Below are positions 10,111 through 20,423 of a stretch of 64,000 bases of DNA, piece by piece. Location: NCBI GenBank assembly GCA_018136815.1, contig CM030934.1, positions 3,472,313 to 3,536,312 on the forward strand, in the 5' to 3' direction. The notes under the pieces are model-generated. The model searched no databases. It worked only from the letters and a program-made list of their open reading frames with translations, and was not told the DNA's origin. Each line of letters opens with the position of its first letter. Position 1 is the stretch's first letter. The position numbers and the translations under genes were made by a program. Origin of the DNA: Isochrysis galbana (Eukaryota; Haptophyta; Isochrysidales; Isochrysidaceae).

Positions 10111-11231
10111 CTAGGAACAAGTAATGGCACACACACTCACTCTCATAAACATAGGGGATAGGCTACTACAGCCGCTTGGCGCCCCACAGTTTGGCCACCG
10201 CCGCCTCCTCTGTCTTCCGCCTGCGGCTTCGCACCTGCGCTCGCATCGCTCCGCCTCCGCTTCTTCTTCAGCCAAGGCGGCATGGCTCGACTCGTAAGTG
10301 ACGCGGAGCCGCGCCATCTTGCGCGCTCGCATCACCTCCGCGGAATCAGGCGAAGAGGGAGGAATGGCCACGCCACACGGGGGGCTAAGAAGAACCGAAG
10401 AAGGGCCGCTGCTGCTTCCTGAACCCCGCTTGGCGTAATCGCGTGCATGGTGCTGTGGTGACTCTAGAAACTGGTGGCCGGGCAATGACAGGCATGCAAC
10501 GCCATCGTACTAGTGGTTTATGGCGCCATGCCAACGCCCACCGCCGCGACAATCTTCGTATTGCCGGTCGCGATATCGCTCATCGCGATATCGCTCATCG
10601 TGGTATCGCTCATCGCGATACTGCCCATCACGATACTGCCCGTCGCGATACTGCCCGTCGCGATAGCGCCCATCGACATACGACCTGTCACCGTACGGCC
10701 CACCGACGCGGTCGTGCGAGCTGTCGTTCCAGCCACCAGCATCTCGCCAACCTCTGCGCCCAAAGTCGCTGGCGCCGAAGTTGGCACGCCAATCACCACC
10801 GTCGTTGTACGCTTGCAACTTGCAACCCACCTTGGCCACGCCCATCGTCGCTGCCCACGTCAAAAAATGAACCTCTGCGGCGCCCGCCGACGCTGGCATG
10901 CACGTCGCCATCGATAGGCATGCCGAAGTGGCGCCCGCCCCCATCCCCCTCTTTAACCCGATCTGGTTGCTCGCCTAGGCCTAGGCTCCGCGTGCCATGC
11001 TTCGTGTATGCCATCATTGTGGCGCTGGTAGCGCCGCTCGTCGCCATGGCCAGTTGGATGCTCGTAAAGTTGCACCTTACCGTGGTTGTGGCGGGACTGG
11101 CGCCCAATGCCGTTATCGCTGCGCCCACCACCATGGCCGTCGCCTTGCCTGCCGTGGCTATGCTCTGGCCAAAGGCAGTCCCTCAAGTCACCAGACCAAA
11201 AGCGTTCAATTATCCCCATCCCTGCTGACAC
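10111..11231 (-). CDS. Possible Tyr/Arg/Asp/Gly-rich low-complexity protein (exons unresolved)
   Basis: Three open minus-strand stretches look protein-like but are not one frame: 11231-10953 (His/Gly/Arg-rich), 10944-10510 (RGG-like, with tandem YRDGQ/YRDER pentads) and 10485-10111 (charged, with an EEAEAERCERRCEAAGG helix). The second and third share a frame and are separated by one TAG at 10512-10510, so an intron or a nonsense change lies between. The composition resembles RNA-binding or phase-separating proteins, which is inference only. The stretch begins about 70 bp from the 5' end of retrotransposon copy 1. The plus strand is also open through the repeat, so coding sense is not certain. 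Confidence 0.35.
10571..10672. repeat. 15-bp tandem repeat array (about 7 units)
   Basis: Units of the type CGATATCGCTCATCG, drifting to CGATACTGCCCGTCG, repeat in tandem. Because 15 is a multiple of three, the array stays open in several frames; on the minus strand it encodes YRDGQ/YRDER pentads. Confidence 0.85.
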
Positions 11232-12138
11232 CTTTCATTGTCACCTGGAGGTTACTTGAGTCAACTTGACCCTTCACATGTTGAAACACACACGTGGTCT
11301 GACTCCATTCACTCGATTTGGGGCAGGGTGGATATATCGTTGAAATCACGATATCTCCTGATATCCCATGTTGGTTTTCCCCTCCAAAGAAAATTGATCG
11401 AATTCCTTTGAAAGCGATCGTTTTTTTTTTGTCAAGAGCCTGGTGCGCGCTTTCAGAACTGCCCCCTCTCCCTCCGCGCTCGCCACTTCTCCCGCGCATT
11501 CTGACACCCCGCGCATTTCGACACTGCCGCCCCACCCGCACGGCCCCCCTCGCCCGCCGCTCATTGACGCCACCTTCTTCTCCCTCCCTTCGGCCTCGCC
11601 GCGCCGCTTCCCCTCTCGCCGCCGCGCTTCCTCTCTCTCCACTGTGCGCTCTCCGCCCCTCTGCTCTTGCCACCCGCCTCCCTCGCCTCGCGTCGTTCTC
11701 TTCCAACAGCAGTGTCCGTCTTGGTCACCAGGGTACAGAACCCCCCGTCTTGTTCTGCCCCCTCACCTCTCTTGTGACACATCACCACAGCTCATTCGTG
11801 CGCGCGCGCCCGCCGCCGGTGAGGGCCAACCCGCTACACCAGCCCGCTTCCTTCTTTTCTACGGGTGTGTGTGTGGGGGGGGGGGGTTGGCGGCCCGGTC
11901 GCACCACCATCCCGCTCCTCCCTTCACCAGTACCGTCTCCTCCAGAGCACTGTGTTCCTGGTTGCCGTTTGTCCTCCCCTCTTTGCTCTCCTTTCTTCCT
12001 TGCTCTGTTCCCACCCTCCACCTCTCTTCTCGCGACCTCCCGTAGGCGCCCTCGTTGCCCCAGTACCGGCGGGTGAACACAGTCCAGTGTTCCCTCCATA
12101 ACGTGCTCCTCCATCTCTACTGGGGAGCGAAGTGTGAG
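11232..12138. other. Low-complexity intergenic stretch, no supported gene
   Basis: The sequence is rich in CCT/CTC and CCG with a (GT)/G run near 11868-11886. Open frames here are Pro/Ser- or Glu/Arg-rich on both strands, as expected from base composition. No domain was recognised. Confidence 0.6.
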
Positions 12139-12543
12139 TTATGGGTTCGTCGTAGTTGGTCGTTTGGGATTTTCATGTAACAGCTTCTGACTTGTATTCA
12201 GTTGGTCTTTCAACATTTTGCCAAACTTGTCGTCATGCACACCTTGTGAGTAGTTCAAGATGCCTTGAATTACTTCCCTTGCGTGTTCATTGACAGAAGG
12301 CGGTGCAAGACTTTGAATCTCCTCCGCTTTTTCCTTCATAAACGCAAGTTTTTTTAATGATGTAGATAGGTCATCCTTCATTGCTCTCTCCAGTTCTTCC
12401 TCTTCCTTCATGTCGTTCTCCAGTTCTTTCTTCATTCTCTTCACTTCTTCCTCTGGATCACTCATCGGACCTTTTGTTGTGGATACCCCTAACTGCATAG
12501 TACAACAAAAAAAAGTGCGATTGAGAGTGGGTACCTCGGCCAT
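12139..12543 (-). CDS. Small charged coiled-coil protein, unknown function
   Basis: The 134-residue frame from ATG 12543 contains a second candidate start at MSDPEEEVKR. From there the protein is a continuous, highly charged helix: KKELENDMKEEEELERAM, then KKLAFMKEKAEEIQ, then a less charged tail with VIQGILNYSQGVHDDKF and a basic end. Composition and amphipathic spacing stand out against the low-complexity DNA around it, which supports real coding. The residues before MSDPEEE may be 5' leader or intron. No family was recognised. Confidence 0.5.
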   Translation of the reverse strand: MAEVPTLNRTFFCCTMQLGVSTTKGPMSDPEEEVKRMKKELENDMKEEEELERAMKDDLSTSLKKLAFMKEKAEEIQSLAPPSVNEHAREVIQGILNYSQGVHDDKFGKMLKDQLNTSQKLLHENPKRPTTTNP

Positions 12544-12550
12544 AGCGTGT

Positions 12551-12658
12551 TCCTTCACCCACTAACTTGCCTTCACCGACTAACTGCCCCTACCACGAAC
12601 TTGCCTTCACCGACTAACTGCCCCTACCACGAGCTGCCTTCACCCACTAACTGCCCCT
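12551..12658. repeat. About 34-bp tandem repeat, 3 units
   Basis: Units containing CTTGCCTTCACCGACTAACT and GCCCCTACCACGA follow each other with a few substitutions, just upstream (on the minus strand) of the coiled-coil gene. Confidence 0.8.
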
Positions 12659-12659
12659 G

Positions 12660-14034
12660 GGTCGAGATGGCCAGGCCTGTACCGGCATGGGTGCGCTGCC
12701 CACTTCCACCGCGGCCCAGGTGGGGCCCATCGCGTTGGCGATCGTCCAGGGGCCGGCAAATGCCGGCCTCTCGCTGTACGAGACGCCCTCGTCAGCACGC
12801 CAGCTGGTGTGGGGGGGCAGCAATTCGTTGTGAGGGCTCTTTTTTGGCGTCAGGCCTCGGCTCCTGGTCTAAGGTGACCGCAGGCGCCGCGGAAGCACCC
12901 GCGCGCGGGCGCCATGTCCCCCCACTGCAGGTCGCGTTGCCAGCGCTCGAAAGGGCCTCTGGGGCCCGACTTCAGTAGGCCATAGCGAGCGTGATTTCGT
13001 CGCTCGCGGGTAGATCCCTGCGGCAAAGTAGTAGGGAATGCCGAGTAGGGCCCCAATCCACTGGGTCGAGTGTCTTAGGTGCCCTGTGAGTCTGTATGTG
13101 TGAATCTGCCCGTGGGTCGTTGAACGTCAATGACCGTAGTCTTCAACATTCGTATACAAAAAATTCGCTTTTCGCGTTCGAGTTTTTCGGTTTCAAGCTG
13201 GGGATCTATTAGATAGCGACTGTTTTAGGTGTCTGGGCACAATAAAAAATTCTAGGATGCTAATATGACGTAGTTCCAACACTGCGAAGTCGTTGTCTTT
13301 AAAGCTACCGGTAGTCTTCGTTGCGCCCCTTCTACCGATAGTCGAAGTCGAAGCTGACGGCTGACGGTGGTGGCATTGTTGCGCCAAACAATGCGGTCAG
13401 CGTCCCTTGCCCAGCGGGCCTTGGAATGTTGCCGGCCGAGCTTTGGCGCGAGTCGCGAGAGGGCTCCCTTAGCAAGCCAGCGGCATCGGCGTTGCCCTGT
13501 TCTTCTGCGCGTAGACGTGACGGAGGGCGAAAGGAGACCAAATGAAGGCAAGCCACCTTAGTGCTGGGGCGATCGATAGGCCCCAAGGTAGGGTTAGACC
13601 CAATAGTAGTAGATGGCATCTTTGGTCTTCGGTGCTTTTCCCCCTTCTGCACCCCACCGACAAGAGCATACACCGTACACCATTATCCATCATGGTATAT
13701 CAATTGGCGACTGCTACGATGGCCCTGTGGCTGCGCTTTATCGATTCATAATCCAAAATACACACATTGCATTCAGCACGTACTTAGACAACAGACCGCC
13801 GCCGGGTAGCACGCATTGAAGCATGCATTGCTGGTGCAGCACATCACACAGTCTGCGCGTGTGCGCTGCCGCAAAGACGCATACAAAAAGCGAGATGCAG
13901 CTCTTCCGCACAGGTCCTACGTAACCAGTGGGTGACGTTCATCCATCTCAAAGCAATGAGGCTAGGCCTCCATGCTGTCAGTCGGTGTTGGCGAGAGAGG
14001 CTGCAAGGCACGGCACCGTAGTGAAGTCACAATG

Positions 14035-14036
<2 letters not shown>
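12660..14036. other. Intergenic stretch without supported gene
   Basis: Open frames are short and lack recognisable motifs. The region is of mixed composition with no long simple repeat. Confidence 0.5.

Positions 14037-14080
<44 letters not shown>
14037..14080. repeat. (GA)n microsatellite
   Basis: An uninterrupted GA dinucleotide run of about 44 bases. Confidence 0.95.
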
Positions 14081-14082
<2 letters not shown>

Positions 14083-14222
14083 TCCGAATAAGAGAAAGCA
14101 AGCATCGCTTCAATCTACGGGTTGTCCCGTTGAGGCTCGGCCCGGAGTATCTAATGAGGCGCACACATTGAAGTCACGAGGTCCAAGGGACAGATCTCTC
14201 GATGTGAGCTTCCCAAGTGGGG

Positions 14223-14557
14223 GACACCGAATGAGGAGCGACGCGCGCGGACACGCAATTAGGTACTATCTCGAAACGGGGGCATCACTTCATGGGGGAA
14301 CACGGCGCACGGCACGATTCTCCGTCGCATGGTGGTTGGCGCCGGCCTTGCTTATGGCCAGCCTGTCAGCTGTGCCTAGCTTAATTGCGGCCCAGGCTCC
14401 GGGCGAGCAACCTGGCGCGGCGAATGAGGCCAGTCGTGGTGGTGGACAACAATGGTACAGTGAACGCTTAGACGGACGAGAGACCAACGCTCGTGGTTCT
14501 CGCCAGGGCGTTCTCACGCATGAGACTAGGACATGCGGGCTTGCCGAGGTTGGCTAG
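14223..14557 (+). CDS. Weak candidate: secreted-protein-like frame
   Basis: A frame from an ATG near 14231 contains a hydrophobic segment followed by a small-residue stretch (LAPALLMASLSAVPSLIAAQAPG) that looks like a signal peptide, then a Gly/Ala-rich region. It is only about 110 residues, ends 10 bp from the stop of the convergent gene at 14568, and no family is recognised. It may be spurious. Confidence 0.2.
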
Positions 14558-14567
14558 TCACCCCGAC

Positions 14568-15989
14568 TCACGCATAGCACAGGCGCGTGTACATACTCTG
14601 CGGCCCGCTGGAGAAGCGGCGAGCAAACGTGCCACATGTGTTGGAGGCGTTAGTACCCATCTGAGTCGTCGCGTCAGAGAGACTGGTCATCCGCCGGCCC
14701 AGCGCAATGCCAATGATGAGGACGGCGGCATGGCTCGCCAGGAGTGCGGCGACAAGTGCGAGTGGCTTGCCCCACGAAGTGCGCCCCTGGAAGACCCACT
14801 CGAATGGCGCCTCGTCACGGGCCCCCGTCTCGGCCGCCGATTCCTTCTCCACAGGCGGCTCGTCGGAGACGAAAAAGGGCGGCCGCGTCGACAGTGAGAG
14901 CTCGGGCGGCCTGATGGCGCCGCCGGAGGAGCGGGGCGCCATTGGCTTGTGTAGACCGCTATCCTCGGCCTCCGGCGATGCCGATGCGAAGATGGCGCAC
15001 GGCGTCTCGCTCACGCGATCCGCGAGCGAGGTGCCCGTCTGATGGGCGCGCAGGTCGTCGGGCGTAAGGCCCCGCGATAGGGGCAGCGGCCATGCGTCTG
15101 CGAGCAGCTCATCGAGCGCCTCGGCGAGGATGGCGTCCTCGTCCACGGCGGGATCAGAGCGCTCACTCAGCGTAAAGCTCGAAAGCGCGTGGACCGAGGC
15201 CGGGAGAGAAGAGGTCAGCAAAGAGGGTAGAGAAGAAGTGGGCAGCGACTCCTCGTCAAGGGGCAGCGTAGAAGCCAACGCGGGCTCCTCGTCCAAAGGG
15301 GGTGAAGAGTGAGAGGAAGAGAGCGAGTGATCCGTGTCCGAGGGGAGGGAGGAGCCGGTCTCCGACAGGGAGGTCTCCTCGTCCGGAGGAATCGCAGAGG
15401 TGGCGACGGGCTCCCCGGACACGGAGGCAGGGGGTGTGGGCTCATCGTGCACACTCCATGAGCGGGCGAGGTCCACGGGCGGAAGCTCAACTGCGAGAGT
15501 GCGAGGAAGAGCGGGAGACGCCATCCCTCCATCGATACTCCACGAGCACGCGAGCTGCGCGGCGGGCAAGTCCTCGCCGTGAGTGGCGCACTGCACCAGT
15601 TCAGCGTCGTCACTGAGAGTCGGCGACACAGAGCGTCGAGTCCGGGCGGATAACAGGGCGTGCGCCGGCTCTTCGGCCTCCCCAAGGCTTATGGTGGCCA
15701 AGGCTGAGGGGAGAGAAGGCGAGAGAGTGGGGGAGAGAGGGCGATGGGAGAGGGGATGGGAAGCGTGGTGAGTATGCGAGTGAGAGACGGGGGGGAGGGC
15801 GTTGGATCGTGAGAGGGGGCGAGAGGGAGAGGAGGGAAGAGTGGGAGAGGAGGAAGGGGAAGGCGAGCGAGAGAGCGGTGGAGGGGGCGAGAGAGGGAGG
15901 AGGGAGGGGCAAGGGGAGGGCGGCGGCGAGTCGACGAGGATCCACGAGTGGCTCTCGGGCGAGAAGTCGTCCGGCGCGCGCTCCTCCAT
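14568..15989 (-). CDS. BNIP3/NIX-like tail-anchored protein (candidate mitophagy receptor)
   Basis: A 473-residue protein from ATG 15989. Residues 15-19 (SWILV, with acidic residues upstream and DSP after) fit a LIR/AIM motif, W-x-x-V, that binds ATG8-family proteins. A long Ser/Pro-rich, acidic, disordered middle follows, with two SWS(I/V) repeats near 165 and 190. One transmembrane segment lies at about 406-433. Its core, LLASHAAVLIIGIALGRRM, has the same spacing as the BNIP3/NIX anchor: Ser-His, then a Gly-Ile-x-x-Gly pair, then Arg-Arg and a Thr/Ser-rich tail. In animals that anchor dimerises in the outer mitochondrial membrane and the N-terminal LIR recruits autophagosomes. The match is limited to anchor and LIR, so the assignment is inference. 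The last 36 residues are longer than the usual BNIP3 tail. A GA tract lies on the coding strand upstream. Confidence 0.65.
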   Translation of the reverse strand: MEERAPDDFSPESHSWILVDSPPPSPCPSLLPLSPPPPLSRSPSPSSSPTLPSSPSRPLSRSNALPPVSHSHTHHASHPLSHRPLSPTLSPSLPSALATISLGEAEEPAHALLSARTRRSVSPTLSDDAELVQCATHGEDLPAAQLACSWSIDGGMASPALPRTLAVELPPVDLARSWSVHDEPTPPASVSGEPVATSAIPPDEETSLSETGSSLPSDTDHSLSSSHSSPPLDEEPALASTLPLDEESLPTSSLPSLLTSSLPASVHALSSFTLSERSDPAVDEDAILAEALDELLADAWPLPLSRGLTPDDLRAHQTGTSLADRVSETPCAIFASASPEAEDSGLHKPMAPRSSGGAIRPPELSLSTRPPFFVSDEPPVEKESAAETGARDEAPFEWVFQGRTSWGKPLALVAALLASHAAVLIIGIALGRRMTSLSDATTQMGTNASNTCGTFARRFSSGPQSMYTRLCYA

Positions 15990-16089
15990 TGTGCCGAGAA
16001 GTGTGCGAGAGAGAGGGATGGAGTACAAGGGAGAGGAGGGGTGGGGGGGAAGGGAGGGGAAGAGGGGGCGGGAGCTGGAAAGACCTCCC

Positions 16090-16093
16090 TCCT

Positions 16094-16127
<34 letters not shown>

Positions 16128-16265
16128 TTTTCTCTCTCCCTCTCTCTCTCTTCTCTCTCTCTCTCTTTCTCTCTCTCCCTCTCCCTGCCTCTCTCTCTAT
16201 CTTCTCTCATTTTCTCTCTCCCTCTCTCTCTTTCCCTCTCTCTCTTTCCCTCTCTCTCTCCCTCC
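16090..16265. repeat. (CT)n-rich tract upstream of the BNIP3-like gene
   Basis: CT runs with CCT and TTT interruptions. On the coding strand of the neighbouring minus-strand gene this reads as GAGAGA, about 100 bp upstream of its ATG. Confidence 0.92.
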
Positions 16266-17588
16266 CTCTTTGTTTTCCCGCCCGCCCCATTCTCCCGTTT
16301 ACTCACTTGCCGATCTCTCCCTCTTTCTGCCCACGGAGGCCCTCCTGCCGCTCCCTTCCCGCACGAAGAACTGGTTGGTCAAGAGAGAGAGAGTCGACTT
16401 CTCTCTCAGAGAATTCACGAGGTGGATGGGGGGTCCCCAAACTCTTCTCACTCCCAGGAGACCTTCCTTCTCTCTCTCTCTCTCTCTCTTCTCCTCTCCA
16501 CCCGTCATTTGGGGGGGCGGCTTGCAGTGGATGGATGGAGAGGGGGCGGAGAACAGGGAGGGAGAGAGAGAGAGGGAGGGAGGGAGGGCCGGGGCGCCCA
16601 CTGATTCTACGGCGGGAGGAAAGGAGAAACTGGCCTGTTTATTCGAAAGGAAGATGGGGAGGTCGTATTCGATGGGGATGCATCTCAGCTCCAGGTTTTC
16701 GGGGGGACGCTCGATGCGGAGGAGAGCCCCGCCCTAATCTTCTCGAGTTTCGGTGTTTCATTTCATTCATCTCTCGCTTCTCCGAGCTGCTAGCTCAGTT
16801 TTTTGTGGACGTTATCTACAGATCCCGACTCGAGAGCGCGCGCTCGACTCACCTACCCGACGCTGTAATACAACGGTCTCAGAGGGGGGGGGAAGGGGGA
16901 AGGGAGGGAGAGGGACAAAAGGAGAGAGATCTGGGAGGGAGGGAGGGAGGGAGAGAGAGAGACGAGAGACGAGAGAGAAAAGGAGAGAGAGAGAAAAGGA
17001 GAGAGCGAGAAAAGGAGAGAGAGAAGAGGGGGAGAGAGATGAGGGGGAGAGGGAGAGGCCGTCCATCCCCCCGTGTGGCAGAGCTCTCCCTTCCGGCGGG
17101 GGGGGGGAGGGGGAGGGGCGCGCGGAGGGAAACAAGGTGCGCGCGGGGGGGGCGAGGGAGGGGGAGGAAGCGGCGCGCGCGCGGGGGGGGGGGGGGGGGG
17201 GGGCGCGCAACGCGGACGAAGCTTCGCGCCCCCGCCCCCCTCTCCTTCCCCCCCCCCCCCCCCCCCCCCCCTCCTCCTCCCCCCCCCCCCCCACCCTTCC
17301 TCCCTCGCCACGCCGTAACCCCCCCGGGGGAGGGGAGGGGGGGGGGGGAGGGGACTTCCAGCTTCCAGCGGCGCGCGAGGGGATGGGGGGGGGGGCTTGA
17401 CTCGGGCCTACGCGTCACGCCAAACACTAAACACACAGTACTCTACTGTGTCTTTGCTGGCCCGGACACGAGGCGGATGGCAAAGAAAGGAAAGGCTTCG
17501 CAATTCGCAATCGCAACGCACCCGGCCGCACGCCTAACTCGGGGCTCGGACGCTCTGGGACGCCTCCGTTGTCCGTTGGCGCGCTGGC
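16266..17588. other. Low-complexity, homopolymer-rich stretch
   Basis: Contains a second CT patch (16469-16500), purine-rich GGGA/GAGA DNA (16880-17060), long G runs (about 17183-17202) and C runs (about 17246-17292), and more G runs near 17330-17395. Long frames here encode only Ser-Leu, Arg-Glu or Pro/Gly repeats and are artefacts of composition. The G and C runs face each other within 100 bp and could pair. Confidence 0.8.
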
Positions 17589-18620
17589 GACTAGCGAGCC
17601 TGGATGTTAAACACGGTGGGTCAGGTCTAGAAACACACCAAAAACAGCTGTTTTTGGCCTTTTTTGGAAACACGGTGAAACACAGTACCGAAAACAGCGG
17701 GTCATATACATATATATTTATATCCATCTCCCGTAGGCTCACAGCTCACAGCTACCGGTAGTTCCTGTGGGAGTGTAATTGTAATTGTAACTGTCAAGCA
17801 TGATTGTGATTGATGATTGATGATTGATTGTCTTGCATCCAACTAGGTGGTAGGTTGGCTCCGGCCAGAGTTTCGAGAATTTTTTTTCGAAATAAGGGGG
17901 GCCAATCGCAATCAAAACTTTTTACCGAATTAAAGGTCGATATGGCGCTGACGAAGCGAAATAAGCCCCCCCCAGCCCGCTCCCCACTCCCTCCCCCCCC
18001 CCCCCCCCCGCCCCCCGCCCGGGGCCGCGCGCCGCGCCTTGGCGCGCTTCCGGGCATCCAAGCGCAAGCGCAAAACCGACAACCACGAGGATGAGGATGA
18101 TGATGATGACGCCCTTGAGGGCTCAGGGCATCCCTCCGACCCCCCAAGCTCGTCGCAGGAGGTTGGTCTCCACACAGCATCCGAGCATCCGAGACCGGGG
18201 ATGTGGCCACGCGGCAACGCATCGGGGCCCGCCGCGGCGACGCTTAAGCAAATTCCGATTCGAAATTAGGCCGAAATTAGACCCCTCGAAGCTCGAAATT
18301 TGCTCCACCCTCATCGAAATTTCGAATCGATATAAGGGTGGTTTTTTTGGATCGAAACTTTGGCCGGAGCCAAGTGGTAGGTGGTAGGTGGTGGTAGCTA
18401 GTGGTGTAGTGGTGCAGGTGGGAGGCTAGGCGATCAGGTGGCGGGATTGATTATGCTATGGCTATAGCCTCGCTCGTACGCTCACTCACCGCGCGCGCGC
18501 AGCGCGCAACCCTCTGTTCCGGACATGGGGGTCTCCGTAGAAACACGGTGAAAAACACTGTTTTTGACTTCCGCTGTCCGCTGTTCCTGTGTTTAACATC
18601 TAGGCTAGCGAGGCCTGCGA
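17589..18620. repeat. Outer inverted repeat arms surrounding the MITE
   Basis: CTAGCGAGCC(T)GGATGTTAAACAC at about 17594-17617 matches, inverted, GTGTTTAACATCTAGGCTAG at about 18591-18610. Both arms are followed inward by AAAACAG/CTGTTTTT stretches and GAAACACGGTG. The arms are imperfect, about 100 bp long and about 1 kb apart, suggesting an older element into which the MITE inserted. Confidence 0.55.
17855..18373. mobile_element. 519-bp MITE with hAT-like termini
   Basis: The terminal inverted repeats are 22 bp (17855-17876 and 18352-18373) with one mismatch; they begin TTGGCTCCGG and end AGTTTCGA or AAGTTTCGA. They are flanked by a perfect 8-bp direct repeat, GTGGTAGG (17847-17854 and 18374-18381). 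An 8-bp target duplication is characteristic of hAT-superfamily elements. The interior has a long C run and an Asp/Glu-coding GATGAGGATGATG stretch but no transposase. A degenerate relative of one terminus is at 51902. Confidence 0.85.
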
Positions 18621-19204
18621 GGGGGCACGATTTGCGATGACGATGAGGCGGCGGCAGACATTATGGGGGGCAGTGTAGGAGGCGCGCCCGGCAGGCCCTG
18701 CGCGCTTGGCTGTGGCTGCCTGAGGCGCGATGCAGCGCGATGGACCGGGGACGCTGATTAGCGGCCGCACGCTCGCCCGCGCTCGCTTCGAACGTCGGAC
18801 GTCGGCCCTCCGCCCTCCGCGATCGTGCTGTTTTCTGGCCTGTTTGCACGTTTTCTTGTTACGCATCGCTGTGGGGGATACCGTGGGGGGTCTGGGGCCC
18901 AAAGCGGCTCCGGATATATGCTAGTATACACCTACCTAGTCACTAGTCATCCAGTCAGCAGATCCAAATCATCTCGTGATGAATCCTCAATCTTGATTTG
19001 GTCAGTTTTCACCCACAGAAATGGAATAGCTGTTTGACCGCCCTATCCTCAACCAATCTCCTTCGCCGTTGGGCCTAGGTCAGCAACCCATTCCACAGCT
19101 CCGTATTATTATTATGCACGTGGCATGTGGCGCCTCGAGGACGAAGCAATCGAGCGACACCAGGCGTGCGACAGCCACAACAACAATAAGAGAGGACGTG
19201 GCGT
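18382..19204. other. Intergenic stretch
   Basis: Holds the right outer arm (about 18530-18640), GTGGTAGG-like repeats at 18374-18420 and an alternating (GC)n patch near 18487-18505. No supported gene. Confidence 0.5.
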
Positions 19205-20423
19205 TCAGCACAAGCCCTCGATGGACAAATATGTGCCGTCGCGGTCGCGGACCACCTTGCGCTCCTCCACAACGACACCGCTAGAGGGGATGCCCGCGTA
19301 GATGTGCGGGAAGCGCTCTCCACCTGCATCGGAACGCCGCTGCAGGTGAGCCGGCTTCAGCCGAGTATGGAGCAGAATCAACTAGCGAGGTGGGTCGTGG
19401 GGGAGATCAATGTGCATTCCGGAAATCTTGCTCGCTCCTCAAGGCAAAGCCTACCTGACAACTCCGGCGTGAGCGGCGCTGTGCTGCCGACAGGAGCTGG
19501 CGCCTCGAACTTGAGAGTCAGCCCTGCGGCAGCGAGCGTCTCCCGGGTCATCCTGAGGCATAGCCACTCGGCCTGGACGTCCTTGTAAAAGTGGTTGGCC
19601 ACCCCTAGGAGCTTGGAGGGATCCGCTGTGGCGTGTGTGAAACCGTCTTGCTCGTACGTTGGTGGGTAGTAGACCGTCCCCTTGGCCTTGTGTTCCTCCC
19701 AGATCGGCTTCTGAACCAGGTGGTAGATGTCGGTGTGCTGGTCGTGCGCCGGCCGCGGAACGGAAGCGTCCTCCTCGCGGAAGCAATTGTCGGGCGAGAA
19801 AGCAGGCATGCAGATTGGCACATACTCGGCATCTTCGGGAAATACCCATCTCACGCGCTCGCCTGTGCACGCAGAGAGATTTCAGGGTCGCACTAGCGCC
19901 CAACAAGCGCTTGGGCCGTGCGCGCACCTTTGGCAAGGTATACAGCCTGGCCCGCCTTGACGAGTTGCGCTTGGCCGTGGGAGTGCTCGATGGAGACGGA
20001 GCCCTTGAGAACCAGCACATACTCATCGAAGGCAGGCGTCTGCCAATCTTCAGCAAAGCCCGCCGATGCTTTCACGTGCGCAACGGAGATGGCACCTCCA
20101 AATGGGTCGCACGAGGCATTGCCGAAATACTCGTCGATGCGGACCTGTGTGAATGCGAGGTCGGCCGAGCTCGGCGTGGCGCGCAGCGGTTCCTGCTCAC
20201 TAACGACTCCTTCCCTCCCACCACCCCTCTCTCTGTCCTCTCCCTCCTCCCCCTCCATTCTCTTCCCGACAGGTGCGCTCCCGCAGCTGGCTTGCACCAA
20301 ATATCCCCCTTCTCCCCCCAATGCTCCCCTCCTTCCCCTCCCAGCCAACGCCCCCTCCCCTCACTCGCCAACCTTGCCCGGCAGGTCGACGACGGCGGTG
20401 GGCGCGGCGACGAGGCGTGGCAT
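19205..20423 (-). CDS. Cupin-DUF952 fusion protein, four exons
   Basis: The splice model 20423-20373, 20144-19928, 19862-19455, 19323-19205 uses GT-AG borders throughout and gives 264 residues in one frame. Residues about 18-110 are a small cupin: DEYVLVLKGSVSIEHSHGQ, KAGQAVYLAKGERVRWVFPED and PAFSPDN. Residues about 140-264 are a DUF952 domain (IYHLVQKPIWEEHKAKG, DGFTHAT, VANHFYKD, then FPHIYAGIP), a family of unknown function. The usual cupin metal ligands are only partly present (HSH in the second strand pair). The N-terminal exon encodes just 17 residues. Intron 1 is CCT-rich. The function is unknown; the fusion suggests a small-molecule enzyme or sensor. Confidence 0.8.

Noticed and set aside
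10443..11228. Plus-strand frame with AHRD/HRDIAHRD repeats
   Set aside because: It is antisense to the 15-bp repeat, which is open in several frames; the minus-strand reading looks somewhat more protein-like, but neither is certain.
14590..15989. SWSI/SWSV repeats in the BNIP3-like protein as extra LIR motifs
   Set aside because: The residue three after Trp is Asp or His, not a hydrophobic residue, so they do not fit the LIR pattern.
15809..17761. 650-codon plus-strand frame
   Set aside because: Composed of translated CT, GA and homopolymer tracts; Ser/Leu/Arg/Pro runs only.
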